Part shown: positions 1 through 9,900 of the stretch, in pieces
Layout of the letters: each line of letters begins with the position of its first letter
Numbering within the stretch: position 1 is the first letter of the stretch
Assembly: GCA_947178505.1 (NCBI GenBank)
Contig: CAMWYR010000008.1
Coordinates: 1 to 64,000 of the forward strand
DNA: 64,000 nt
Reading direction: 5' to 3'
Source of the DNA: an uncultured Muribaculaceae bacterium
GTDB lineage: Bacteria > Bacteroidota > Bacteroidia > Bacteroidales > Muribaculaceae
Program-made: the position numbers and the translations under genes
Notes under the pieces: model-generated
What the model saw: only the letters and a program-made list of their open reading frames with translations
Database searches by the model: none
Told to the model about the DNA's origin: nothing

Positions 1-221
1 CGTGTGCAAATAATCCGATAAAAAATTATGTTTTAAAACACATCAAGGCGCATAAAAAATTAATTTTCAATTAAATCAATAAATGTTAAAATATCTTTTG
101 TATTGTTAATACCATAAACAATTTACAAACTCAAACCTTATCCCTATCCATCGCACCATTTAAGACAGGACGAAAAAAGAGGATCCAGCTCCCGAAAAAC
201 GGCATAAACGGTCAAAAAAAG

Positions 222-255
222 AGAGGAGGCCACCCATAACGGAGCAGCCTCCCCT
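222..255 (-). terminator. Putative intrinsic terminator downstream of the ABM gene
   Basis: GGAGGC(225-230)/GCCTCC(247-252) stem, with a T-tract on the minus strand (aaaaaaa at 214-220 on +). Confidence 0.5.
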
Positions 256-302
256 ATTTCCTTTCAGGAGTTTTATTGAGAATATTCGGAGAATTCCGAT
301 TA

Positions 303-581
303 TCAGAATTCAAATTCTGTCATCGTGAGATCGGAATGCTTTTCAAGTTCGGGAACGAGACGCTTAAAATGATCAGTTTCCTGATGAGCTTTGAGGTCTT
401 CGCGTGATTCCCAGGTCTCGACAATCATATAGCGGTCATCGTTCGTTTCCGAACGGTAGAGATCATAGCTGATGCACCCTTTGTCGCGGAGTGAGAATGC
501 CACGAGTTCTACGGCTGCTTCACGGAGCTTACGCGCGCCATCTTCAGTGGCTGCTATCATTGATACATTCAGTCTTATCAT
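303..581 (-). CDS. Antibiotic biosynthesis monooxygenase (ABM/YgiN-like) family protein
   Basis: 92 aa ORF; 'VAFSLRDKGCISYDLYRSETNDDRYMIVETWESREDLKAHQETDHFKRL' matches the ABM-fold pattern. Confidence 0.85.
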   Translation of the reverse strand: MIRLNVSMIAATEDGARKLREAAVELVAFSLRDKGCISYDLYRSETNDDRYMIVETWESREDLKAHQETDHFKRLVPELEKHSDLTMTEFEF

Positions 582-851
582 AGTCTTTTATAATTAATGG
601 TTTCTTTTATACTAACGCTTCTACTCCCATAAGGGTTCGAGCGATCAAAATCTCTACCTTAAATCCCGCGTTTTTATAATTATTATAAGAACGCGCGCGT
701 GAGGACTGAGAACAGATAGCATAACACCCCAAATGACGGCGACAAATGAGCAGACGCGCAACATTCTTTATTACCGCCATTACAGCCAATGACATTAAAA
801 TAAGGGGAAGCGTAACAAAAAAGATAAAAATGCGCCAAAAATCGCGACATT

Positions 852-883
852 TTTGAATTTTCCGAATAAAATAATTATATTTG
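852..883 (+). promoter_or_regulatory. Bacteroidetes-type promoter (-33 TTTG / -7 TAnnTTTG)
   Basis: TTTG at 852-855, 20-nt spacer, TATATTTG at 876-883, about 80 nt upstream of the 963 start. Confidence 0.7.
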
Positions 884-962
884 CACGCAGAAGCAGGTAA
901 CTAACCAAATAGACAATATAACCCGCATTCATAAAAACAATAATAAATAACTTCAAACGCCT

Positions 963-3080
963 ATGAAGAAAATAGCTACTTTTCTGGCAGCGGCAGCCAT
1001 AGCCATCCTGCCAACTGCGGCCATTGCAAAGACAGTGACATTCACAACGAATGTACCTGAGGCAGTGACGCTTTACACCCCCGGTGACTATACGTATCAT
1101 AATTTTACCGGAGGGAACTCCCTTGAATTAACACTTGGAGATGATGAAGGTGTCCAGGTTATGCCGAATTCCACGCATATTATTGATGCGATCACGGTCA
1201 CTGCCGACGGAGAGACCAACGAGATCTATGCCAATCAGACCGGACAATACGTAGGTTCCGCCTCAATGCCCGACGGTTGCACAGTAGATATCGTACTTGT
1301 AGACAAACCTAAAAAGATCGTAACAGTTATCGGTAATCCTGATGAGATGTCCTTCACCGAAAACTACTCCAACGTATACGACGCAAGCAATATAGAAGAC
1401 GGGAAATGGACAGTTGAGCTCACTTCAGACTATGCTCCCCTTCAGTTCACCGCCAAAGACGGCTATGTGTTCACTTCAGCAGAATGCTCAAGCGGAGCAA
1501 CCATCGCTTATGCCTCACAGCTTCTCAAGGACTATCTTGACATCAGTCTCTATTCTCTGAATGCAGGAGACATAATCACCGTGAAATGCGGCATTTTATC
1601 TGAACTCCGCGACATTCACGTAAAAGTGGAGGTGGCTGACGGTACGCTTGATCAGTTCCGCGTGCAGCGCACAGGAGAATACACATATGTGCCCACTGAT
1701 GAATACAACGACATCGCCCTTTACAGCGGAGAACTTCCCCTTACCATTACACCGTCGGATTACTCGATGCCTCTTTATAAAGTAGAGGTTAACGGAGTGG
1801 CCCAGAGCTCTGAGGGCTCCTCTTTCCGGCTCTACGATCTGAAAGATGGAGATGTCATCACAGTCTATCCTAACTTCCCGGATATAGATGTGCCTGTTTC
1901 TTTTTCCTTCACCAACGAAGACACTGAGGATGTTATCACCCGCGTCACAGTAAACAATGAGCCTGTAGACAAGTCAGTGTGGTCATCATCCGACTTCAGT
2001 GTTAAACTCGGATCGAAACTGGGCATTTCATACAACACCGACAGTTACAAAATTTCGTCCATTACCATAAACGGAGAGCCCAATTATAACTATTATGGTT
2101 ACAGCGAGACCGTCAAGAGCGAAGAGCCCCTCAATTTTGTAATAACAGCAGAAAAACTGCGTGATTACGAAATAACACTCTACTATGAGCCGAACACGAT
2201 TGACGTTAAAATCGGTTACTCTGATGAATACGAACTTTCTGAAACAGGAGAGGATCATATCACAGTTGCTCCCAACACTTATCTCTATATCACGGCTAAG
2301 GAAGGTTATTATATCACCGAGATCATTAATCAGGATGAACAGACTGTCGGATCTCCGATATATGTTACTTCCGATATGGAACTCTCTGTATACACCGATG
2401 CCTTCGTACGCGATCAACAGGTTGCGGTATATCTCGACAACCTTGAGGATGAAAGCTATACCTACGCTTATATAACGCTGTCGTACAGTAATTACGACTT
2501 CAGAAAGCAGGTTGACCTGACACCCGGTTATAACTTCGTGGAATACTCTAAAATTGACACACCGTTCAGCGTAGCTGCCTATCCTTATGTGAGCGTATAT
2601 CTTGACGGACAGATGCTGACAAACTCATACGGTATGTATTACGGCACCGAGAATCTACCCGACAATTCAGTGCTGAAATTATTCCCCGATAATTTGGCAG
2701 TGCCCACCTACGAAGTGAACATCGAAGGAACTGAGCTCGCAGAGTCAATCTTCGCAGACTATCTGACTCCTGTTACCAGCGACTATGTGGAAGCATTCGG
2801 TCCGACCGACATCGTGATTACCGTAGGCTCACGCGACGATGAACCCGGAGCTATCGTCACCCTCAACAACGAGACACTCGAAGCCGACGAAGAGGGCCGC
2901 TACATCGCGCACATCACTTCCGACTCTACAATCAAACTCACAGCATCCGAGACAGACGGTATCACCGACATCAGAGATAACAATAAAGACAACAAGATCT
3001 ACAATCTTCAGGGTATGCCCGTTTCAAAGGCTTCCAACGGCATCTTTATTGTCAATGGAAAGAAAGTCGTAATCCGATAA
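963..3080 (+). CDS. Secreted repetitive beta-rich protein with T9SS type A-like C-terminal motif
   Basis: Signal peptide MKKIATFLAAAAIAILPTAAIA; C-term IYNLQGMPVSKASNGIFIVNGKKVVIR. Confidence 0.75.
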   Translation: MKKIATFLAAAAIAILPTAAIAKTVTFTTNVPEAVTLYTPGDYTYHNFTGGNSLELTLGDDEGVQVMPNSTHIIDAITVTADGETNEIYANQTGQYVGSASMPDGCTVDIVLVDKPKKIVTVIGNPDEMSFTENYSNVYDASNIEDGKWTVELTSDYAPLQFTAKDGYVFTSAECSSGATIAYASQLLKDYLDISLYSLNAGDIITVKCGILSELRDIHVKVEVADGTLDQFRVQRTGEYTYVPTDEYNDIALYSGELPLTITPSDYSMPLYKVEVNGVAQSSEGSSFRLYDLKDGDVITVYPNFPDIDVPVSFSFTNEDTEDVITRVTVNNEPVDKSVWSSSDFSVKLGSKLGISYNTDSYKISSITINGEPNYNYYGYSETVKSEEPLNFVITAEKLRDYEITLYYEPNTIDVKIGYSDEYELSETGEDHITVAPNTYLYITAKEGYYITEIINQDEQTVGSPIYVTSDMELSVYTDAFVRDQQVAVYLDNLEDESYTYAYITLSYSNYDFRKQVDLTPGYNFVEYSKIDTPFSVAAYPYVSVYLDGQMLTNSYGMYYGTENLPDNSVLKLFPDNLAVPTYEVNIEGTELAESIFADYLTPVTSDYVEAFGPTDIVITVGSRDDEPGAIVTLNNETLEADEEGRYIAHITSDSTIKLTASETDGITDIRDNNKDNKIYNLQGMPVSKASNGIFIVNGKKVVIR

Positions 3081-3093
3081 TCGATATTCTTAT

Positions 3094-3137
3094 AAAGACA
3101 GTGGAGTGCATATATCATAACTCCACTGTCTTTTTTT
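3094..3137 (+). terminator. Intrinsic terminator
   Basis: AAAGACAGTGGAGT (3094-3107)/ACTCCACTGTCTTT (3120-3133), followed by a T run. Confidence 0.9.
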
Positions 3138-3171
3138 AATTCATCCATCAATCAACCATAATACCTTACTT

Positions 3172-6100
3172 ATGAGACATTCGATATTATCCGTATGTAC
3201 GGCACTTTTGTTACCGGCAGCGGCAGCTATGGCTCAGTCTCCAATCATGACATTCAAAACCACCCTGTACGACAACGCAGGGACGACGAATGCCTTCCAT
3301 TTCTATATGGGTGCGAAAGAGACCACACCCATAGAAATCGACTTCGGCTACGGCAAGCAGGAATTTGTAATTTCAGAAGCAGTCTACGATCCCACCACCG
3401 GCATCCAGGGCACACTGATCCAAGGTTCGGTAGGTCCTCGGGGCACAGTATCGATCTACGGCGACGCCTCGCTTATCGACTATCTCGATATCGAGGGCGT
3501 GTATGCCACAACCCTCGATATCTCGCAGCTCACTCAGCTTGAGATCCTTCGCATCGACTACAATGACATCGAGGCACTCGACCTTTCCAACCACAACAAG
3601 CTTCAGGCCATTTATGCCAACGGGAACCCCTTCAACGTGTCGCCACTCAAGATCGGCCCTAACAAGCCCGACCTTACAATCCTTGAACTCAGCATGGTGG
3701 GAAATCTGGACCCTTCTTTAAATATTTCAGATTATCCCAACCTCGCGGTATTCGATGCATATTCCACTCCAACGCTGACAACCTGCGACCCCTCTCAGTG
3801 TCCCGGTCTGATGAAGCTCAGCGTTGATGCCACCAATATCTCATCGCTCGATGTCAGCAACAATCCCGAGCTGCTCATCCTCAACATCGGCGAGACGAAA
3901 ATCACCTCAATCGATCTTTCAAATAATCCCAAGCTGCGTGAATTCTACTGCACGCATATGGGATCGATGAACAAGGACTACCCGATGACATCTCTTGATG
4001 TGTCGAAGAATACGCAGCTGCAGCGACTGATGTGCTCAGGCAACCAACTCACATCAATCAACGTAAGCAACAACCCTCTGCTCACATCATTATTCTGCAA
4101 CACCAATCTCCTGACATCGATCGATATTTCCAAAAATCCCTACATCGAGTCACTCAACCTATCCAACAACGACTTTGACTTCGTAACGCTTCCCGAGCCG
4201 CGCAACTCATTCATTGAATATTACTATTATCAGCGTCCGTTGCCAATCGATCGCTCTTATGCAGTCAACTCTACGATCGATCTGACCGACCGTGTGGTAC
4301 GCCCCAACTCCACTACAACTGCGAAACTCTTCACCAACACATTCACGGATGACGGAATGCCCACAACTGTTGAGCTCCCGGCCAGCGCATATCGCTACGA
4401 GAACGGTAAGATCACACTGCTTGAGGAGTTTCCTGACTCAGTGTATATATCATTTAAAAACTCCCTCTTGAGTGAATATGACCTCTATACCACCAACTTC
4501 AAGATCAAATCGGAAGCAGAATATGGGAAACCCAATCCCGTGATCTCACTGCGTACAAGCCCCGGCACCCGCACGGTTGCTTACAAGATCGGTATGGTGG
4601 GCGCTTCTTCCGAAACTCCCAAGACATTCTACGTGGACTTCGGCGACGGCACGCTCGTGGAATGCACGACCACATCGGCTGTGCTTCCTGAAGAGGCAAA
4701 TGCCGTAGGCGATGTAAAGCGCACCGGCTCTATGACTATATATATACCCGAGGGCGAGGATCTCTCCGCATTCGGAGTCGCCGACACGCGCCTTACCTCA
4801 CTTGACCTGTCGAAAGCCCCGCTTCTTGCCTACCTAAGCGCGACAAACTGCGGCCTTAACACAGTTAACATCAGCCATAACCGTTGGCTGTATGACGTCG
4901 ATCTGAATACCAACAACCTCACATCAATCAATCTTGAAGGTGCAAACAGCCGCGATGACCTGACCTCACTCAAGCGTATTAATCTTGCCAACAATAAGCT
5001 TACATCCATTACTCCGGGATTCCGCCAGATAGAGTATGCCGACGTGAGCAACAACCAGCTCGCCTCGATCAATCTGCTGAAGGCCTCCGATATGAAGGAG
5101 CTCAATCTGAGTCACAACCTCATCGAGGAGGTAGACCTCAGGGATCTGGAAGCAATCGAATATCTCGACCTTTCCGACAACTCGCTGAGCTCAATCCTTA
5201 TTCTCGAATATCTTCCCCTCAAGAAGCTCGACATCTCCGACAACCGTTTCCCGCTCAGCACACTTCCCACCGAAGGCGCCGAAACGCTCGTGTATGCTCC
5301 TCAGAAGCCATGGATCCTTCCTTCGAAGGCTCCTGTAGCTGACCTTTCGATGCAGATCGTGCCCATGGTAATTGATCCTACTGTCTTCAAATGGTATAAG
5401 GCCGACGGCACACCCGTGGCTGAGGATGCGATTGTTGAAACATCCACCGGTCTCTTCCGCTTCGACGATGTGACACTCGGCGAAGTGTACTGTGAATTCA
5501 GCAACTCCCTCTTCCCTGCCCTTACAGGAGAGTATGCCTACCGCACGACAAATATCGAGGTGGCTCCGATGCCGACAGAAGTCGTTACCACTTTCAAGCC
5601 CCTGCTCAACGGAACCGGTGAAATCGTGCTTGTCGGTAAGAATGAAGATGCTTCAATCTATGTTGACTGGGAAGGCAACGGCAATATCCGTCAATACATC
5701 GCCGGCACAACTCCGACCATCTTCCAGGTGCCCGTAAAGAAGAACGTTGAAGTAAACTTCTATGCTTACGATCAGAACTGCGGCTTGACTGTTATGACCA
5801 TCGGCGCCGGTCCGCTCGAATATATCGATGCCAGCCCCCTCACCGAACTCAAGGCCTTCAGTGTGCTCGGTTCGCAACTGACGTCAGACCGTATCACACT
5901 CCCCGCCTCCGAGAATCTCGAGGAAATCACCATCACCAACGCCAACCTCACGTCTTATGATCTGCTCAACGACTATAAGAATCTCCAAATGATAAAGCTT
6001 ACCAACAACCATCTCACCGAATTCAATTCATCCAACTGGGATAAGCTTCAGGTGCTTTATCTTGACGGCAACGTGATTGAGAATGTCGATCTCTCCAATC

Positions 6101-6717
6101 CTCTTCTCTGGGAACTCGGCCTTACGAGTAACCGCCTCACAGAGATCGATCTCCTCGACCTCCCCGCTCTCCAGCAGGTATGGCTCTCGGGCAACCAGCT
6201 GACAGATATTGATGTTGAAGGCATCCGCAACCTCCGCCTCCTTGATATTGCCGGCAATAACTTCAACTTCAACACCCTCCCCGAGCCGAAGGAATCATAC
6301 GTGCTCTATGCCTACGCATATCAGAATCCGGTAGAAGCCGTATGCGATAACGGTGAAGTCGATCTCTCAATGTATGGCGCGACAGGTTACCGCTGGTTCG
6401 TAGGCGAACCCACCTACGATGTTGAGGCCGAGGACTATGTAGGAACAGAGCTCCGCGAGGGCACCGACTACACAATTAACGGCGATGTCACTACATTCAA
6501 GAAGAGCTATAGCGGTGTTGTCTGCCTGATGACCAATGCCAAGTTCCCGATGCTCGGCCTTATGACTCTGCCGATGAGCGTTTCACCGGTTGGCGTTCAG
6601 ACCGTATCAGCCGAATGCGACGAAGACGGACGCATCTTCGACCTCCAGGGCCGTGAAGTAAAGAATCCTGAAAGCGGCATCTACATCCGCAACGGCAAGA
6701 AGTTCGTCGTTAGATAA
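3172..6717 (+). CDS. Secreted leucine-rich-repeat protein with three beta-domain+LRR modules and T9SS-like C-term
   Basis: Signal peptide; repeated 'LTSLDVSNNPxL'; C-term IFDLQGREVKNPESGIYIRNGKKFVVR. Confidence 0.8.
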   Translation: MRHSILSVCTALLLPAAAAMAQSPIMTFKTTLYDNAGTTNAFHFYMGAKETTPIEIDFGYGKQEFVISEAVYDPTTGIQGTLIQGSVGPRGTVSIYGDASLIDYLDIEGVYATTLDISQLTQLEILRIDYNDIEALDLSNHNKLQAIYANGNPFNVSPLKIGPNKPDLTILELSMVGNLDPSLNISDYPNLAVFDAYSTPTLTTCDPSQCPGLMKLSVDATNISSLDVSNNPELLILNIGETKITSIDLSNNPKLREFYCTHMGSMNKDYPMTSLDVSKNTQLQRLMCSGNQLTSINVSNNPLLTSLFCNTNLLTSIDISKNPYIESLNLSNNDFDFVTLPEPRNSFIEYYYYQRPLPIDRSYAVNSTIDLTDRVVRPNSTTTAKLFTNTFTDDGMPTTVELPASAYRYENGKITLLEEFPDSVYISFKNSLLSEYDLYTTNFKIKSEAEYGKPNPVISLRTSPGTRTVAYKIGMVGASSETPKTFYVDFGDGTLVECTTTSAVLPEEANAVGDVKRTGSMTIYIPEGEDLSAFGVADTRLTSLDLSKAPLLAYLSATNCGLNTVNISHNRWLYDVDLNTNNLTSINLEGANSRDDLTSLKRINLANNKLTSITPGFRQIEYADVSNNQLASINLLKASDMKELNLSHNLIEEVDLRDLEAIEYLDLSDNSLSSILILEYLPLKKLDISDNRFPLSTLPTEGAETLVYAPQKPWILPSKAPVADLSMQIVPMVIDPTVFKWYKADGTPVAEDAIVETSTGLFRFDDVTLGEVYCEFSNSLFPALTGEYAYRTTNIEVAPMPTEVVTTFKPLLNGTGEIVLVGKNEDASIYVDWEGNGNIRQYIAGTTPTIFQVPVKKNVEVNFYAYDQNCGLTVMTIGAGPLEYIDASPLTELKAFSVLGSQLTSDRITLPASENLEEITITNANLTSYDLLNDYKNLQMIKLTNNHLTEFNSSNWDKLQVLYLDGNVIENVDLSNPLLWELGLTSNRLTEIDLLDLPALQQVWLSGNQLTDIDVEGIRNLRLLDIAGNNFNFNTLPEPKESYVLYAYAYQNPVEAVCDNGEVDLSMYGATGYRWFVGEPTYDVEAEDYVGTELREGTDYTINGDVTTFKKSYSGVVCLMTNAKFPMLGLMTLPMSVSPVGVQTVSAECDEDGRIFDLQGREVKNPESGIYIRNGKKFVVR

Positions 6718-6739
6718 TCAATAATCATCCTATAAAAGT

Positions 6740-6770
6740 AAAGCCGGATCCCCATCGGATCCGGCTTTTA
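6740..6770 (+). terminator. Intrinsic terminator
   Basis: AAAGCCGGATCC (6740-6751)/GGATCCGGCTTT (6757-6768), then T-rich sequence. Confidence 0.85.
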
Positions 6771-6801
6771 TTGTATATTACCGGATTTTTGCGTATATTT
6801 G
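6771..6801 (+). promoter_or_regulatory. Bacteroidetes-type promoter upstream of structured RNA
   Basis: TTG about 6771-6773, 20-nt spacer, TATATTTG at 6794-6801. Confidence 0.65.
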
Positions 6802-6806
6802 CACTT

Positions 6807-6904
6807 TGACAGGTATAAAATAAATATTGTGTTTCCTTCGTTAAAGGCTATGTCTGCCTACTTCGAAGGACATCTCCTGGGTATAAATCCGAACTTACCT
6901 GTCA
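6807..6904 (+). ncRNA. Candidate structured small RNA or 5' leader with 6S-like rod architecture
   Basis: 9-bp closing stem TGACAGGTA (6807-6815)/TACCTGTCA (6896-6904); inner stem TCCTTCG (6834-6840)/CGAAGGA (6864-6870); apical AGGC (6845-6848)/GCCT (6856-6859); large central bubble; promoter -7 box directly upstream. Confidence 0.5.
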
Positions 6905-6983
6905 GAAGAAAAGGGCTCCCCCACATTTCCATAAGATACAAACTAATCCTAAATAATACTAACTACTAATCATTTACACGTTT

Positions 6984-9900
6984 ATGACAAGATCATTACG
7001 ATGGCTGATAACGCCGGCGGTTGCAATGACCCTTGCGGCTCCGACCATAGCGTCGACAGTCAGTGTAGATGAGGCGCGCAGTCTTGCCGCCGAGTTTCTG
7101 TCGCAAAAAGGAGGCACAGCTATTGCCGTGTCTGAGACTCCGGTGCATATTGCAGGGACCGCCACCTCACCACTTTATTATGTGTTTAACTCCGCCGACG
7201 GAGGTGCATTTGTAATTATTTCAGCTGAGGACACCACCATACCGGTGCTCGGATATTCGCTCGAAGGAGGCTATGCGGCCCAGGGCATTCCGACATCGAT
7301 GCAGTGGATGCTCGACGGGCTGCAGCGCGAGATCAAGGCTGCTCCCGAGCTTCAGAGCAGTCTGTCGCTGACGGAGCGCCGCAATCTTGCGCGCCGTTCA
7401 GGCGCAAAGGCCGCTCAGAAACTTCTTGAGACTCCCAACTGGAGCCAGGAAGGACCTTTCAACAATCTCATCCCCGGACGTCCTCTCGTTGGTTGCGTCG
7501 GCACGGCAATGAGTACGATCATGCGCTACCATTCATGGCCCGCGATCGGAAGCGGCTCCTTCGGAGGCGTTGACTTCAACACGGCCTACGACTGGGAAAA
7601 CATGCGTATGGACAACTACCGCGGCAGCTACACGGAGACTGAGGCCGATGCGGTAGCCACGCTTATGTATCATACATCGAAGAGTATCGACACGCAGTAT
7701 GCGATGTCGGGTTCAAGCGCATATGAGGTGAGAGTTCCCTGGGCTCTCTCAACTTACTTCGGCTACGACCCGGGCGTTTCCTATAAGAAGCGCGCAGAGG
7801 TGTCGACCCAGCAGGAATGGGACAACATCGTGAAGGCAGAGATCGACGCCGGGCGCCCGGTGCTCTACTGCGGTCAGGATGTGACAGCCGGCCATGCATT
7901 CGTGTGCGACGGCTATGACGGCGATTATCTTCACATCAACTGGGGCTGGGGCGGTTCGGCAAACGCCTACTTCCTCTCCACAGCACTGAATCCGACCGTG
8001 AGCCGCACTCACTCCTATAACAACCTCAACACAATCATCTACAATATCCGCCCGGCCTCCGGAGAAATTACCGACTGGGCCACTCTGCACATCACATCCG
8101 ACGGCAACCAGGCGGGTATCGGCTCAGACCTAACCGACCTTTCGAACGGTAAGACATTCACCGTACGTGTAGGTAACCTCAAGAATCTCTCCTATGATGA
8201 TTTCAACGGTAAGATCGCGGTGGCGCTCTGCGCCTCCAACGGCTCCGTAAGAGCGCTCCTTAGCCCCGAGCAGAATCTCTCGCTCCCCTCTATGGCTACG
8301 CTCTACAACGGCTTTGCTGAATTCCGCAACAACTGCAAGCTTCCATCCGGCACAACTGTTGCCGACGGCGATGCAGTGCGTATCGTGGCTAAGGCCAACG
8401 GCAGCGACCGCTGGCTCCCCGTTGCCGGCGAACTTCTCACCGTCAATCAGCTTCAGCCCTCCACCAGCCCTGCAACATTCAGCGTGACACTCGCAGGCAA
8501 TCCCACAGGCGCTACTATGGAAGGCGAGCCGACCGTAATCCGGGGCTGGGACTATAAGTTTAAGGCGACCCTTGCTGATCCTGTCAACGACGTGCTCACC
8601 GTGAAGGCCAACGGCTATGTGCTCACTCCCGACGCCAACAACGTCTATACCATCAGCAACGTGCGTGAGAATCAGCAGATCTCGCTCATCGTGCAGAAGG
8701 CAGCCGACGTGAAGGAGAAGCGCAACATCTGGGTAGGCACTCCCGGCACGCTCCAGAGCATCATCTCCGAGGAGGAATCAGGCGTGATCAAAGACCTTAC
8801 GCTCTTCGGCTCAATCGATGCCAACGATTTCGCATTCATGCGCGACCATATGCGTCTTGAGCGCCTCGACCTTACCGGCGTCTACATCGCAGCCAACGGT
8901 TCAAACCAGGCCAACGCAATCCCCCGCGAGGCTTTCCGCGGATGCGGCAACCTTAAGGAGGTTATCCTTCCCAATTCGGTGAACCGCCTGAACAACGGCT
9001 GTTTCCGTCAGTGCGGCATCACGAAGATCACGATTCCGGCCAACGTTAAGACCTACGAATACAACGTGTTCGTGGCTGCCTCCGCACTCCGCGACATCTA
9101 CGTAGGCCGTGAGACTGCCGAGTTCATCAACTGGTGTGTACTCTCGGGTGTAAAGGTTGACCTCGTGACTCTCCACGTACCTTCCGAACGCGCAGTTACC
9201 AACTACAGCAAAGCAGAAAACTGGAACACCATCAAGAACATCATCGTTGATCCGATTCCGGCCACTACCGATGCTCTCTTTGCAATCCAGGATGATAACA
9301 ACGTTAACTTCGAGTCGGCAACGGCTCCCGGTCGCGTTGCTCCCGGCACTGTCGTGAACTTCACTGCCGACTTTGTTGCCGAGAATGACAACCGCATGGA
9401 GGTTTTCGCTAACTCGACACTCCTCACCCCGAATGCCGACGGCGTGTACACAGCCACCGTAAACGGCAACACGATCATTCACTTCGATCTCGTAGCGCCG
9501 ATCGCTACCGACGAAGCCAAGTCGCAGTGGAAGCTCACGGGCGCCAACGGTTCTATCGGTATGCTCTCCGAGGCTGTCAACGTGATTCCGGGTCAGGAAT
9601 TCACCGTGCGTCTCAATGCGCTTGAGATTCCGCAGTATTTCGATCAGCTTTACTGGGCAGTAGCGCTTACTGATGCCAACGACAACATCAAGGAGTTCAT
9701 TTCTCCGGTGAATGTATGGTCGGCCGGCGCAGGCAACAACCACAAGCTCAACGTGAAGTGCAAGGTCACCGATTCGAAGGTGCGCGAAGGCAATAAGCTT
9801 CGCGTCGTAACGTCGGGCAACCGCCGCAACTGGAATATCGTAAGGGGTGCAAACGAGGAGATCGTTGATGAGCTGCAAGCACTCAACAACATGACTCCCG

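Noticed and set aside
607-1100. Short minus-strand ORFs (62 and 101 aa) in the 5' intergenic region
   Set aside because: Overlap the promoter and start of the 963 gene, biased composition, no domain.
8901-9878. 325-aa minus-strand ORF antisense to the C10 protease
   Set aside because: Opposite a clear coding gene with domain motifs; composition is a shadow of codon bias, and no recognisable domain.
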